Below, one piece after another: positions 1 to 5,812 of a DNA stretch of 5,921 nt. Both the position numbers and the translations under genes were made by a program. Each line of letters opens with the position of its first letter. Position 1 is the first letter of the stretch. Where the stretch lies: assembly GCA_020348185.1 (NCBI GenBank), contig CP070743.1:1567067-1572987 (forward strand). Reading direction: 5' to 3'. This DNA comes from Nitrospirota bacterium. Lineage in GTDB: Bacteria; Nitrospirota; Nitrospiria; Nitrospirales; UBA8639. The notes under the pieces are model-generated. The model did no database searches. It was given only the letters and a program-made list of their open reading frames with translations, and was not told the DNA's origin.

Positions 1-424
1 CGCCCATGTCTTCGAGATGGTCGTTCAAAGAGGTCCCGTCAAAAGGGGAATAGGCTTCCTTTTGCGGATTCGTGGCGCTGGAAATAATCAGGCTCCCGTT
101 GGGGATGTGAAGGTCGGCGCGAAATTGGGCGCCCCGAGATCCTTGTACGCAATGGACCGGCCATATTCCGCCCTGCTCTTTGAAGGAGCTGTGATTGGGA
201 GGGTGCCAGTCGCGGGTCGCAATCACGGGTAGCCCCTCGCTCTGGAATAAGCTGATGTAACGATTGATCAGTGGAATGATCGCATCTCCTTCTGCGACGG
301 GAAGCGCACCGCCTGGGCAAAAGTCATTTTGCAAGTGTACCAAAATCAGCGCAGACTTTTTGTCCGGGTGGAGATCGGAGATGGATCCAGAAGGAGGGAG
401 CGTGGCCTTTTTGACAAGCTTCAT
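1..424 (-). CDS. Nicotinamidase/isochorismatase-family cysteine hydrolase homologue, 3' part cut by window edge, altered catalytic residues
   Basis: The first 141 codons are visible; the rest lies beyond base 1. The start is the ATG at 424-422. It is the first in-frame start after an in-frame TGA at 430-428, which is also the argB stop, so the genes are 3 bases apart and probably cotranscribed. No clear Shine-Dalgarno is seen. Family motifs are strong: LQNDFCPGGALPV (31-43), the metal-site segment TRDWHPPNHSSF (70-81, ligands D72, H74, H78) and WPVHCVQGS (88-96). An AYSPFDGT segment follows at 124-131. Known nicotinamidases (PncA) convert nicotinamide to nicotinate in NAD salvage using an Asp-Lys-Cys triad. 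Here the Asp position of VDLQNDF is His30 and the Lys position before the NP..xYS segment is Ser116. The Cys region is outside the window. PncA-like ancestry is secure; nicotinamidase activity is doubtful. The protein may bind a metal or ligand, or catalyse something else. Confidence 0.85.
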   Translation of the reverse strand, partial: MKLVKKATLPPSGSISDLHPDKKSALILVHLQNDFCPGGALPVAEGDAIIPLINRYISLFQSEGLPVIATRDWHPPNHSSFKEQGGIWPVHCVQGSRGAQFRADLHIPNGSLIISSATNPQKEAYSPFDGTSLNDHLEDMG

Positions 425-427
425 GGG

Positions 428-1321
428 TCAGGGGACAATTTCGGTGCCAATCCCCTTGTCTGTGAATATTTCTAAAAGAATCGCATGGGGAACCCGGCCA
501 TCAATAATGTGCGCTTTATGGACTCCTCCCTGAAGAGCGGTGAGGCAGGCCAGGACCTTGGGTAGCATACCTTCGCTAATCGTTTTTTTCTTGACCATGC
601 GCTCCATATCTTTGCGGGACAATGTCGGGACGTGGTGGTGATTGGCATCCCGTATGCCTTTGACATCACTGAGCACCAGAAGTTTTTCTGCACGAATGGC
701 CGACGCCACACTCCCCGCCACCAGGTCGGCGTTGATGTTGTGCGTCTTCCCCTTTTTGTCGACACCAATTGGCGCAATGACGGGAATGAAGTTATCGTCC
801 CGGAGTTTTGTTAAGAGAAGGGAATCGACCTTATCTACTTCGCCGACTAGACCGTAATTCTGATCATCCGTTGAATCTGTTTTGTCGGTGAAGCTGTGAA
901 ATAATGCCTTGGCATCAAATGGTTTGGTGATGATCAGCCGGCCATCCTTGCCCGTTATTCCCACAGCCTTCGCACCATGTTGGTTGAGAAGCGTAACGAT
1001 TTCCTTGTTGATCTTTCCCCCCAAGACCATTTCGACCACTTCCATTGTGGCCTCATCCGTGACCCGCACCCCATTCACAAATTTGGCCTGAATCCCCAGA
1101 AGATCCAGCATCCGATTGATCTGAGGCCCGCCCCCGTGAACGATAACCGGATTGAGTCCCACATATTTGAGGAGAACCACATCTTCAGCGAATCCATCCT
1201 TGAGTTTATCCTCTGTCATGGCTTTTCCGCCGTATTTGATAACGATAGTCTTGCCGGCAAAGCTCCGAATGTACGGGAGGGCCTCAACGAGAATATCAGC
1301 CTTTTTAATAAGCGTATCCAT
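428..1321 (-). CDS. argB: Acetylglutamate kinase (N-acetyl-L-glutamate 5-phosphotransferase)
   Basis: The 297-residue cytoplasmic enzyme phosphorylates N-acetylglutamate with ATP, the second step of arginine synthesis. Amino acid kinase motifs are complete: K29 in IKYGGKAM, the glycine loop VHGGGPQI (61-68), NINAD (195-199) with D199 matching the catalytic Asp of the E. coli enzyme, and GMLPKV (251-256) with K255 matching the second catalytic Lys. An N-terminal helix (about 5-20, ADILVEALPYIRSF) precedes the kinase core, and the C-terminus has HAILLEIFTDKGIGTEI. Both are typical of the hexameric, arginine-inhibited class, so feedback inhibition by arginine is inferred. A polar stretch at about 139-157 is longer than in the Thermotoga enzyme as I recall it. 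A 63-bp gap separates it from hslU and only a weak GAG-type ribosome site precedes the ATG. The gap shows no convincing terminator or promoter, so read-through from hslU is likely. Confidence 0.97.
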   Translation of the reverse strand: MDTLIKKADILVEALPYIRSFAGKTIVIKYGGKAMTEDKLKDGFAEDVVLLKYVGLNPVIVHGGGPQINRMLDLLGIQAKFVNGVRVTDEATMEVVEMVLGGKINKEIVTLLNQHGAKAVGITGKDGRLIITKPFDAKALFHSFTDKTDSTDDQNYGLVGEVDKVDSLLLTKLRDDNFIPVIAPIGVDKKGKTHNINADLVAGSVASAIRAEKLLVLSDVKGIRDANHHHVPTLSRKDMERMVKKKTISEGMLPKVLACLTALQGGVHKAHIIDGRVPHAILLEIFTDKGIGTEIVP

Positions 1322-1384
1322 TTCGTGTCACTCTTTTATATCAATAGTGAGATGTTGGAGGATTTCATATGATGACGTGTGCCC

Positions 1385-2785
1385 TTAAAGAATGAATCGA
1401 CTAAGATCCTGATCCTTAACAATATCCTGTAATTGGTCACGAACATAGGCCGCATTAATCACAACTTTTTTGTCTTTGAGTTCTTGGGCTTCGAAAGACA
1501 CGGCTTCCAGTAGCCGTTCGACTAGGGTGAATAATCGCCGGGCGCCGATGTTTTCAGTGCGATCGTTCACTTGGACTGCCGTGGCGGCAATTTCCTCCAA
1601 CCCATCTGGAGTAAAGTCAATACTGATATCTTCAGTTGCTAAGAGTGCTTGATATTGCTTCACGAGGGCATTCTTCGGTTCAGTCAAAATGCGAATGAGG
1701 TCTTCTTTGGTCAAGGGTTCCAATTCGACCCGGATGGGGAAACGTCCTTGCAACTCTGGAATCAAGTCTGACGGTTTGGCGACATGAAAGGCCCCAGCGG
1801 CCACAAACAATATATGATCGGTCCGAACGGGTCCATGTTTGGTGTTGACGGTGGAACCTTCGACGATCGGCAACAGATCGCGTTGAACCCCCTCTCGGGA
1901 AACATCAGGCCCCATCATTTTTTCCCGACCCGCAATTTTATCGATTTCATCAAGGAACACAATGCCGGATTGCTCCGTTCGGGTAATGGCCTCTTTAGTC
2001 ACTTCATCCATGTCAATGAGTTTTTGGGCTTCTTCCTGAGCCAAATATTTTAGCGCTTCCGCGACTTTCATACGACGACTTTTTTTCTTGCCGGGTAACA
2101 GGCCACCCAACATTTCTCGCAGGTTCTGCTCCAGATCTTCCATGCCTCCTACATTGGAGATGATCCCGACGGGCAGTCCTCGTTCCTTTGTTTCAATCTC
2201 TACGGAACGACGGTTCAATTTCCCTTCCCGAAGTTGTTGGCGCAATTTCATGCGGGTGGTGTCAGTTGGTCCTTGAGCTTCGGGCTGGTCATTCTCGCCG
2301 TTTGTCGGCTCAAGTGGAGGTTCTTGCATTGCCGGGGAACGAGGGAGTAATAAGTCCAAGATTCGTTCCTCTGCCATTTCTTCAGCTTTTTTTTGGACCT
2401 TTTCCAGATATTTCGTTTTCACCATGTTGACCGACAATTCCGTCAAATCTCGGATGAGGGATTCAACATCGCGTCCGACGTAACCCACTTCCGTAAATTT
2501 GGAAGCTTCGATCTTAATAAATGGGGCATCAGCTAATTTAGCCAATCTGCGGGAGATTTCAGTTTTTCCGACCCCGGTCGGTCCGATCATAATGATATTC
2601 TTGGGGTAAATTTCCTCCCGAAGCTCAGAGGGCAACTGTTGTCGTCGCCAACGGTTACGCAAGGCGATGGCCACCATGCGTTTCGCATCCTGTTGTCCAA
2701 TGACGTAACGATCCAGTTCATCCACTATCTGACGTGGAGTCATGCTATCCAAGGGTGTAGATGTATGGGTGGGTTCAGGATTCAT
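1385..2785 (-). CDS. hslU: HslU, AAA+ ATPase/unfoldase subunit of the HslUV protease
   Basis: HslU hexamers use ATP to unfold substrates and feed them to HslV in the cytoplasm. The 466 residues show Walker A GPTGVGKT (68-75), pore loop GYVG (101-104), an intermediate domain (about 125-245) with a Pro/Glu/Asp-rich linker near 148-178, Walker B IVFLDEID (275-282), sensor-1 region LFVAAGAFH (326-334), GRFPIRVEL with the likely arginine finger R348, and sensor-2 GARRL (414-418). The C-terminus LSRFIL is the HslU tail that inserts between HslV subunits and activates them. E. coli HslU is 443 residues; this one is longer through the linker and a 14-residue leader before MTPRQIVDEL. An ATG at Met15 would give the usual length but has no ribosome site. 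The chosen ATG lies 3 bases after the hslV stop. A GAGGAG in the end of hslV (2801-2806) is 15 bases away, farther than ideal, so translational coupling to hslV is likely. Confidence 0.98.
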   Translation of the reverse strand: MNPEPTHTSTPLDSMTPRQIVDELDRYVIGQQDAKRMVAIALRNRWRRQQLPSELREEIYPKNIIMIGPTGVGKTEISRRLAKLADAPFIKIEASKFTEVGYVGRDVESLIRDLTELSVNMVKTKYLEKVQKKAEEMAEERILDLLLPRSPAMQEPPLEPTNGENDQPEAQGPTDTTRMKLRQQLREGKLNRRSVEIETKERGLPVGIISNVGGMEDLEQNLREMLGGLLPGKKKSRRMKVAEALKYLAQEEAQKLIDMDEVTKEAITRTEQSGIVFLDEIDKIAGREKMMGPDVSREGVQRDLLPIVEGSTVNTKHGPVRTDHILFVAAGAFHVAKPSDLIPELQGRFPIRVELEPLTKEDLIRILTEPKNALVKQYQALLATEDISIDFTPDGLEEIAATAVQVNDRTENIGARRLFTLVERLLEAVSFEAQELKDKKVVINAAYVRDQLQDIVKDQDLSRFIL

Positions 2786-2788
2786 AGT

Positions 2789-3325
2789 TCAGGACTTCAA
2801 CTCCTCAATGATCAATTGGTGGTTAGTATAGATGTCGATTGCTGCCGCAATTTCCATGGATTTTTCCACAATTTGGGGCGGTTCCAGAGAAGAATGTGCG
2901 ACCAGGGCGCGAGCCGCCGCTAAGGCATACGAACCGCCCGACCCGATGGCCATAATACCATCTTCCGGTTCAACGACGTCGCCATTTCCGGAAATAATAA
3001 ACGAATGCTCTCGATCTGCCACGCTCAATAAGGCTTCTAGGCGACGAAGAACGCGATCGGTCCGCCAATCCTTAGCTAATTCAACGGCAGCTCGGGTGAG
3101 GTTGCCTCGATATTCCTCCAATTTCGCTTCGAATTTTTCGAAAAGGGTGAATGCGTCAGCCGTGGCTCCAGCAAATCCCGCCAGAACCTGGTCATGGTGC
3201 AGTTTTCTCAATTTGCGAGCATTGCTTTTCATAATGGTCGTTCCGACGGTGACCTGTCCGTCTGACCCCATGGCTACTTGGGTACCTTGACGAACACAAA
3301 GGATGGTCGTAGAGCGAATAATCAT
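2789..3325 (-). CDS. hslV: HslV, threonine peptidase subunit of the HslUV protease
   Basis: HslV forms the double-hexamer proteolytic chamber of HslUV and is a bacterial relative of proteasome beta subunits. The 178-residue product starts MIIRSTTILCVRQ. By alignment with known HslV proteins the mature enzyme should begin at Thr6 after removal of a five-residue propeptide (MIIRS); E. coli loses only Met. In mature numbering the expected active-site residues are all present: T1, D17 (in SDGQ), K28 (in IMKSNARK) and S124 (in AIGSGG). Other signatures include LAGFAGATADAFTLFE (48-63) and AVELAKDWRTDRVLRRLEA (80-98). The start codon overlaps the xerC stop as ATGA, with AAGGGG 4 bases upstream. Immediately followed by its partner hslU. 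Residues before the active Thr (RS) differ from the HG often seen, which is a minor variation. Confidence 0.98.
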   Translation of the reverse strand: MIIRSTTILCVRQGTQVAMGSDGQVTVGTTIMKSNARKLRKLHHDQVLAGFAGATADAFTLFEKFEAKLEEYRGNLTRAAVELAKDWRTDRVLRRLEALLSVADREHSFIISGNGDVVEPEDGIMAIGSGGSYALAAARALVAHSSLEPPQIVEKSMEIAAAIDIYTNHQLIIEELKS

Positions 3326-4314
3326 TGTTCCCCTTGCCGTAATGATTTTTGTTGCACTAAGAGCTTTCCTGCGCGAGGATGCGCACGGTCATACACTTCC
3401 ATTAAATGATCGGTGGCCACATGTGTGTACTTTTGTGTGGTGGCCAGAGAGGCATGTCCCAACATTTCCTGAATGGCCCGAAGATCCGCTCCTTCATCAA
3501 GAAGATGAGTCGCAAATGAATGTCGAAGCGTGTGAGGGGTGACCGCTCCACCCTGGAGAAATTGAGATGATCGTTTGACCATGCGCTCGACGCTTCGGGC
3601 AGACAGACGCCCACCTCGATTGTTTCGGAATAATGGGAACCCTCCAGCTCGTTGCTTCCGATTTTCTTGGGAGGGACTGGTCTCTTTGTCTGGAGACCCT
3701 TTCACCGTCTTATGGGAAAGTTGTTGACGATATTCTTGTATGGCATCTACGGCGAGGTCGCCGATTGGGACGATTCTTTCCTTTTTCCCTTTTCCTTGGA
3801 GACGGACAATGCCAGTCTCCAAGTCGAGATCATCACAATTTAATCCTACCAACTCACTCACCCGAGCCCCGGTTGAATAGAGTGTCTCGAGAATTGCCTT
3901 ATCCCGGCTGGCGACAACGGGGTTTCCGATTGCCCCCTCCATTAGTACATTGGCTTCGTCCTTTGTGAGGACTTTGGGGAGTCTTTTCCCTAGTTGAGGA
4001 GATCGAACGTGAGCGGCCGGATTTACCTCAGTCCTTCCCTCTTTTGTTAAGAATTTATAAAAACTTTTGAGGGTGGCCAATTTTCGTGCGAGTGACGATT
4101 TCTTTTCTCCCTTTTGGTCTAACCACATCAGATAACCCCGAATGGTGAGCGTGTCAACTGATGCCGGTTCTATTGAACTCGATGAATAATGAGGGAGACT
4201 GTGACAAAACGACTTAAATTGACGAAGGTCTGCCTGATAACTTCGAATAGTCTCGTGTGAGGCTCCCCGCTCCAGATCAAGAAACGTCACGAAAGCCCGA
4301 ATTGCGTCATCCAT
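3322..4314 (-). CDS. xerC: Tyrosine recombinase of the XerC/CodV type
   Basis: Site-specific recombinase of the XerC/XerD class, which resolves chromosome dimers at dif near the replication terminus. The 330 residues comprise an N-terminal SAM-like DNA-binding domain (about 1-100, with FLDLERGASHETIRSYQADL at 11-30) and a catalytic domain. The catalytic set is complete: R151 (STGARVSEL), K175 (GKGKKER), H261 and R264 (PHTLRHSFATH), H287 (MLGHASLATTQ) and the nucleophile Y296 (KYTHV). XerC is usually near 300 residues. The excess is mainly a charged, low-complexity insert (about 199-224) between the Lys hairpin and the HxxR helix. The start at 4314 overlaps the end of trmFO by 28 bases; it gives the expected N-terminus and no in-frame alternative looks better. 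The position next to hslVU mirrors codV-clpQ-clpY of Bacillus. XerC rather than XerD is chosen mainly on this context; a XerD-like sole recombinase cannot be excluded. Confidence 0.93.
   Translation of the reverse strand: MDDAIRAFVTFLDLERGASHETIRSYQADLRQFKSFCHSLPHYSSSSIEPASVDTLTIRGYLMWLDQKGEKKSSLARKLATLKSFYKFLTKEGRTEVNPAAHVRSPQLGKRLPKVLTKDEANVLMEGAIGNPVVASRDKAILETLYSTGARVSELVGLNCDDLDLETGIVRLQGKGKKERIVPIGDLAVDAIQEYRQQLSHKTVKGSPDKETSPSQENRKQRAGGFPLFRNNRGGRLSARSVERMVKRSSQFLQGGAVTPHTLRHSFATHLLDEGADLRAIQEMLGHASLATTQKYTHVATDHLMEVYDRAHPRAGKLLVQQKSLRQGEQ
3330..3335 (-). promoter_or_regulatory. Probable ribosome binding site of hslV
   Basis: AAGGGG lies inside the last codons of xerC, 4 bases before the hslV ATG. 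It supports that start, and the ATGA stop-start overlap favours translational coupling with xerC. The match to AGGAGG is only partial and the spacing is short. Confidence 0.4.
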
Positions 4315-5603
4315 TCTGTAAACTCATTGAAGGCTCGTTGTTGTATGATCCGCCGCTTCTCCTGCTTATCCCGAATCGTCTGTGGAAGCGGAGGAAACAG
4401 GCCAAAATTGGTATTGATGGGCTGAAAGTAGCGTGGATCACTAGTTGTAATATAGTGAATCAGAGCTCCATGTGCCGTGGACGGGGGAGGGGTGGTCAAA
4501 GGAAGCCCTGCAAGCTTTCGTGCCGCATTGATTCCAGCTAAGCCCCCACTGGCAGCCGCCTCGACGTACCCTTCCACTCCAACCAATTGGCCTGCAAAAA
4601 AGGTGGTTTCTTGCGATCGGAGTTGCAGGGTATCCGTCAGCAGTTGTGGAGAGTTGACAAAAGTATTTCGATGAATACTCCCAAGACGTAGAAACTCAGC
4701 TTCTTCTAATCCGGGGATCATCCGAAAAACCCGCTTTTGCTCAGGATAGGTCAGTTTCGTTTGAAACCCCACCATATTGTAACAGGATCCATGCCGGTTT
4801 TCCGGTCGAAGCTGCAGTGCGGCGTAGGGTCGTTTCCCGGTTTGGGGATCGACCAGCCCTACGGGTTTGAGGGGACCAAAGAGGAGGGTTTGACGACCCC
4901 GCTCGGCCATGACCTCAATGGGGAGACACCCTTCAAAATATGGAGTTTTTTCGAATTCCTTGGACTGCACCCGGTCTGCCTTGGAAAGGGCATCGTAGAA
5001 ATGATCATAGGTCGCTTTATCCATCGGACAATTTACATAATCAGCCCCTCCCTTACCGTACCGAGATGCCCGAAAAGCCTTGTCCATCCTGATGGAATCG
5101 GCGTCAATGATTGGGGCAATGGCATCGAAAAAGTATAAATGGTTTGAGTTGGTGAGTTGGCTTAACGACTGTGAAAGACTTGGTGAAGTGAGGGGACCGG
5201 TCGCCACAATACATAGCGCATCATCGGGGATGCCTTTGACTTCCTCTCGCAAGATACGAATATTGGGATGGCTTTCCAGAGCCCGAGTGACCCCCAAGGC
5301 AAATTGGTCTCGGTCGACGGCGAGGGCGGATCCGGCCGGAACGCTCACCTTGTCGGCAATCTGGATAATAAGCGAATTTAATTGGCGCATCTCACTTTTG
5401 AGGATCCCCGGGGCACTAAATTGGTCGTTGGATCCCAGCGAGTTGGAACAGACAATTTCCGCTAGGTAATCGGTCTTATGGGCGGGTGTGCCCTCTTTGG
5501 GTCGCATTTCGTAAAGCGTGACCTTGGCTCCCCGCGTCGCGGCTTGCCAGGCGGCCTCGGAGCCGGCCAACCCGCCGCCGATGATGATGATGTCTTCTCT
5601 CAT
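4287..5603 (-). CDS. trmFO: Methylenetetrahydrofolate--tRNA-(uracil-5-)-methyltransferase TrmFO
   Basis: TrmFO makes ribothymidine (m5U54) in the T-loop of tRNA. It takes the carbon from 5,10-methylenetetrahydrofolate and uses FAD and NAD(P)H. The 438 residues begin with the FAD-binding motif IIIIGGGLAGSEAAW (5-19), which fixes the start close to the ATG at 5603; no usable start codon lies just upstream. The two functional cysteines known from the B. subtilis enzyme (C53, C226) have counterparts at C52 in AEIVCSNSLGS and C226 in YFEGCLPIEVMAERG. A C-terminal FAD-contact segment, FFAGQLVGVEGYVEAAASGG (335-354), is also typical. Length is normal for the family, formerly called Gid. No Shine-Dalgarno precedes the ATG (the bases read ATTCTTACA). 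It is the first gene of the cluster after a promoter-bearing gap and overlaps xerC by 28 bases at its end. Confidence 0.98.
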   Translation of the reverse strand: MREDIIIIGGGLAGSEAAWQAATRGAKVTLYEMRPKEGTPAHKTDYLAEIVCSNSLGSNDQFSAPGILKSEMRQLNSLIIQIADKVSVPAGSALAVDRDQFALGVTRALESHPNIRILREEVKGIPDDALCIVATGPLTSPSLSQSLSQLTNSNHLYFFDAIAPIIDADSIRMDKAFRASRYGKGGADYVNCPMDKATYDHFYDALSKADRVQSKEFEKTPYFEGCLPIEVMAERGRQTLLFGPLKPVGLVDPQTGKRPYAALQLRPENRHGSCYNMVGFQTKLTYPEQKRVFRMIPGLEEAEFLRLGSIHRNTFVNSPQLLTDTLQLRSQETTFFAGQLVGVEGYVEAAASGGLAGINAARKLAGLPLTTPPPSTAHGALIHYITTSDPRYFQPINTNFGLFPPLPQTIRDKQEKRRIIQQRAFNEFTEWMTQFGLS

Positions 5604-5646
5604 TGTAAGAATATTGTCAGACGTTGAAAAAGGCCGTGGCCAACCC

Positions 5647-5667
5647 GTTTCAAGTTTCAGGTTTCAA
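5647..5667. repeat. Three-copy tandem heptamer (GTTTCAA / GTTTCAG / GTTTCAA)
   Basis: Three directly adjacent 7-bp units span 21 bp, with one G/A difference in the last base of the middle unit. On the minus strand they read TTGAAAC, CTGAAAC, TTGAAAC. The repeat lies in the predicted leader of trmFO, between the palindrome and the start codon. It is not coding. Function is unknown; it may be a simple-sequence expansion or a protein or RNA site. Confidence 0.75.
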
Positions 5668-5672
5668 ATGAA

Positions 5673-5687
5673 AAGACTCAGAGTCTT
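5673..5687. promoter_or_regulatory. Perfect 15-bp palindrome in the trmFO leader (AAGACTC-A-GAGTCTT)
   Basis: Two perfect 7-base arms flank one central base. It lies about 54-68 bases downstream of the predicted transcription start. As DNA it could be an operator for a dimeric regulator; as RNA it could form only a 5-bp hairpin with a 5-base loop. No T-run follows on the minus strand, so it is not a terminator. It lacks the 9-base spacer of the CIRCE heat-shock operator. The palindrome is seen directly; its role is inference. Confidence 0.4.
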
Positions 5688-5747
5688 AGATCTTGGTTGT
5701 GAGGATATTTGTTCCAATTCATACGAATACGCTAAAAATATCTTATC

Positions 5748-5776
5748 ATTATAAATGTCATTCTATTTGATGGAAA
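5748..5776 (-). promoter_or_regulatory. Predicted sigma-70-type promoter for the trmFO-xerC-hslVU cluster
   Basis: On the minus strand the -35 hexamer TTTCCA (5776-5771, 4 of 6 to TTGACA) is 17 bases from a perfect -10 TATAAT (5753-5748). Transcription would begin near 5741 on an A, leaving a leader of about 138 bases before trmFO. The surrounding DNA is AT-rich. It is the only convincing promoter in the gap and sits just after the stop of the preceding gene. Confidence 0.6.
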
Positions 5777-5812
5777 AAGCCTGTCGATTCTAAGAACCCT
5801 ACGAAAATTCTG

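Noticed and set aside
977..1372. 131-codon plus-strand frame opposite argB
   Set aside because: Antisense shadow of a complete, well-conserved argB; no plausible ribosome site or recognisable protein motif.
1322..1384. TATAAA shortly before argB, and a 10-codon frame (MKSSNISLLI), as a possible argB promoter or leader peptide
   Set aside because: No -35 match at a suitable spacing, and the tiny frame has no Arg codons or ribosome site to suggest attenuation.
2832..3290. 152-codon open frame on the plus strand opposite hslV
   Set aside because: It lies wholly inside hslV, which has all catalytic residues; the translation is Ser/Arg-rich with no family motifs, as expected for an antisense shadow.
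3633..3968. 111-codon plus-strand frame opposite xerC
   Set aside because: Covers the xerC catalytic region in antisense; no motif and no neighbouring plus-strand gene.
4737..5469. Overlapping plus-strand frames of about 130 codons opposite trmFO
   Set aside because: They mirror trmFO coding sequence and overlap each other in different frames; no independent support.
5627..5641. GGCC-AC-GGCC followed by five T on the minus strand, resembling a small terminator or attenuator
   Set aside because: The stem is only 3-4 bp with a tiny loop and the T-run is short; too weak to stop transcription by itself.
5673..5687. Palindrome considered as a CIRCE (HrcA) heat-shock operator
   Set aside because: CIRCE needs TTAGCACTC and GAGTGCTAA separated by 9 bases; here the arms differ and are separated by one base.
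5679..5723. 14-codon minus-strand frame (MNWNKYPHNQDLRL) in the trmFO leader
   Set aside because: No ribosome site precedes it and it has no distinctive content; chance frames of this length are common.
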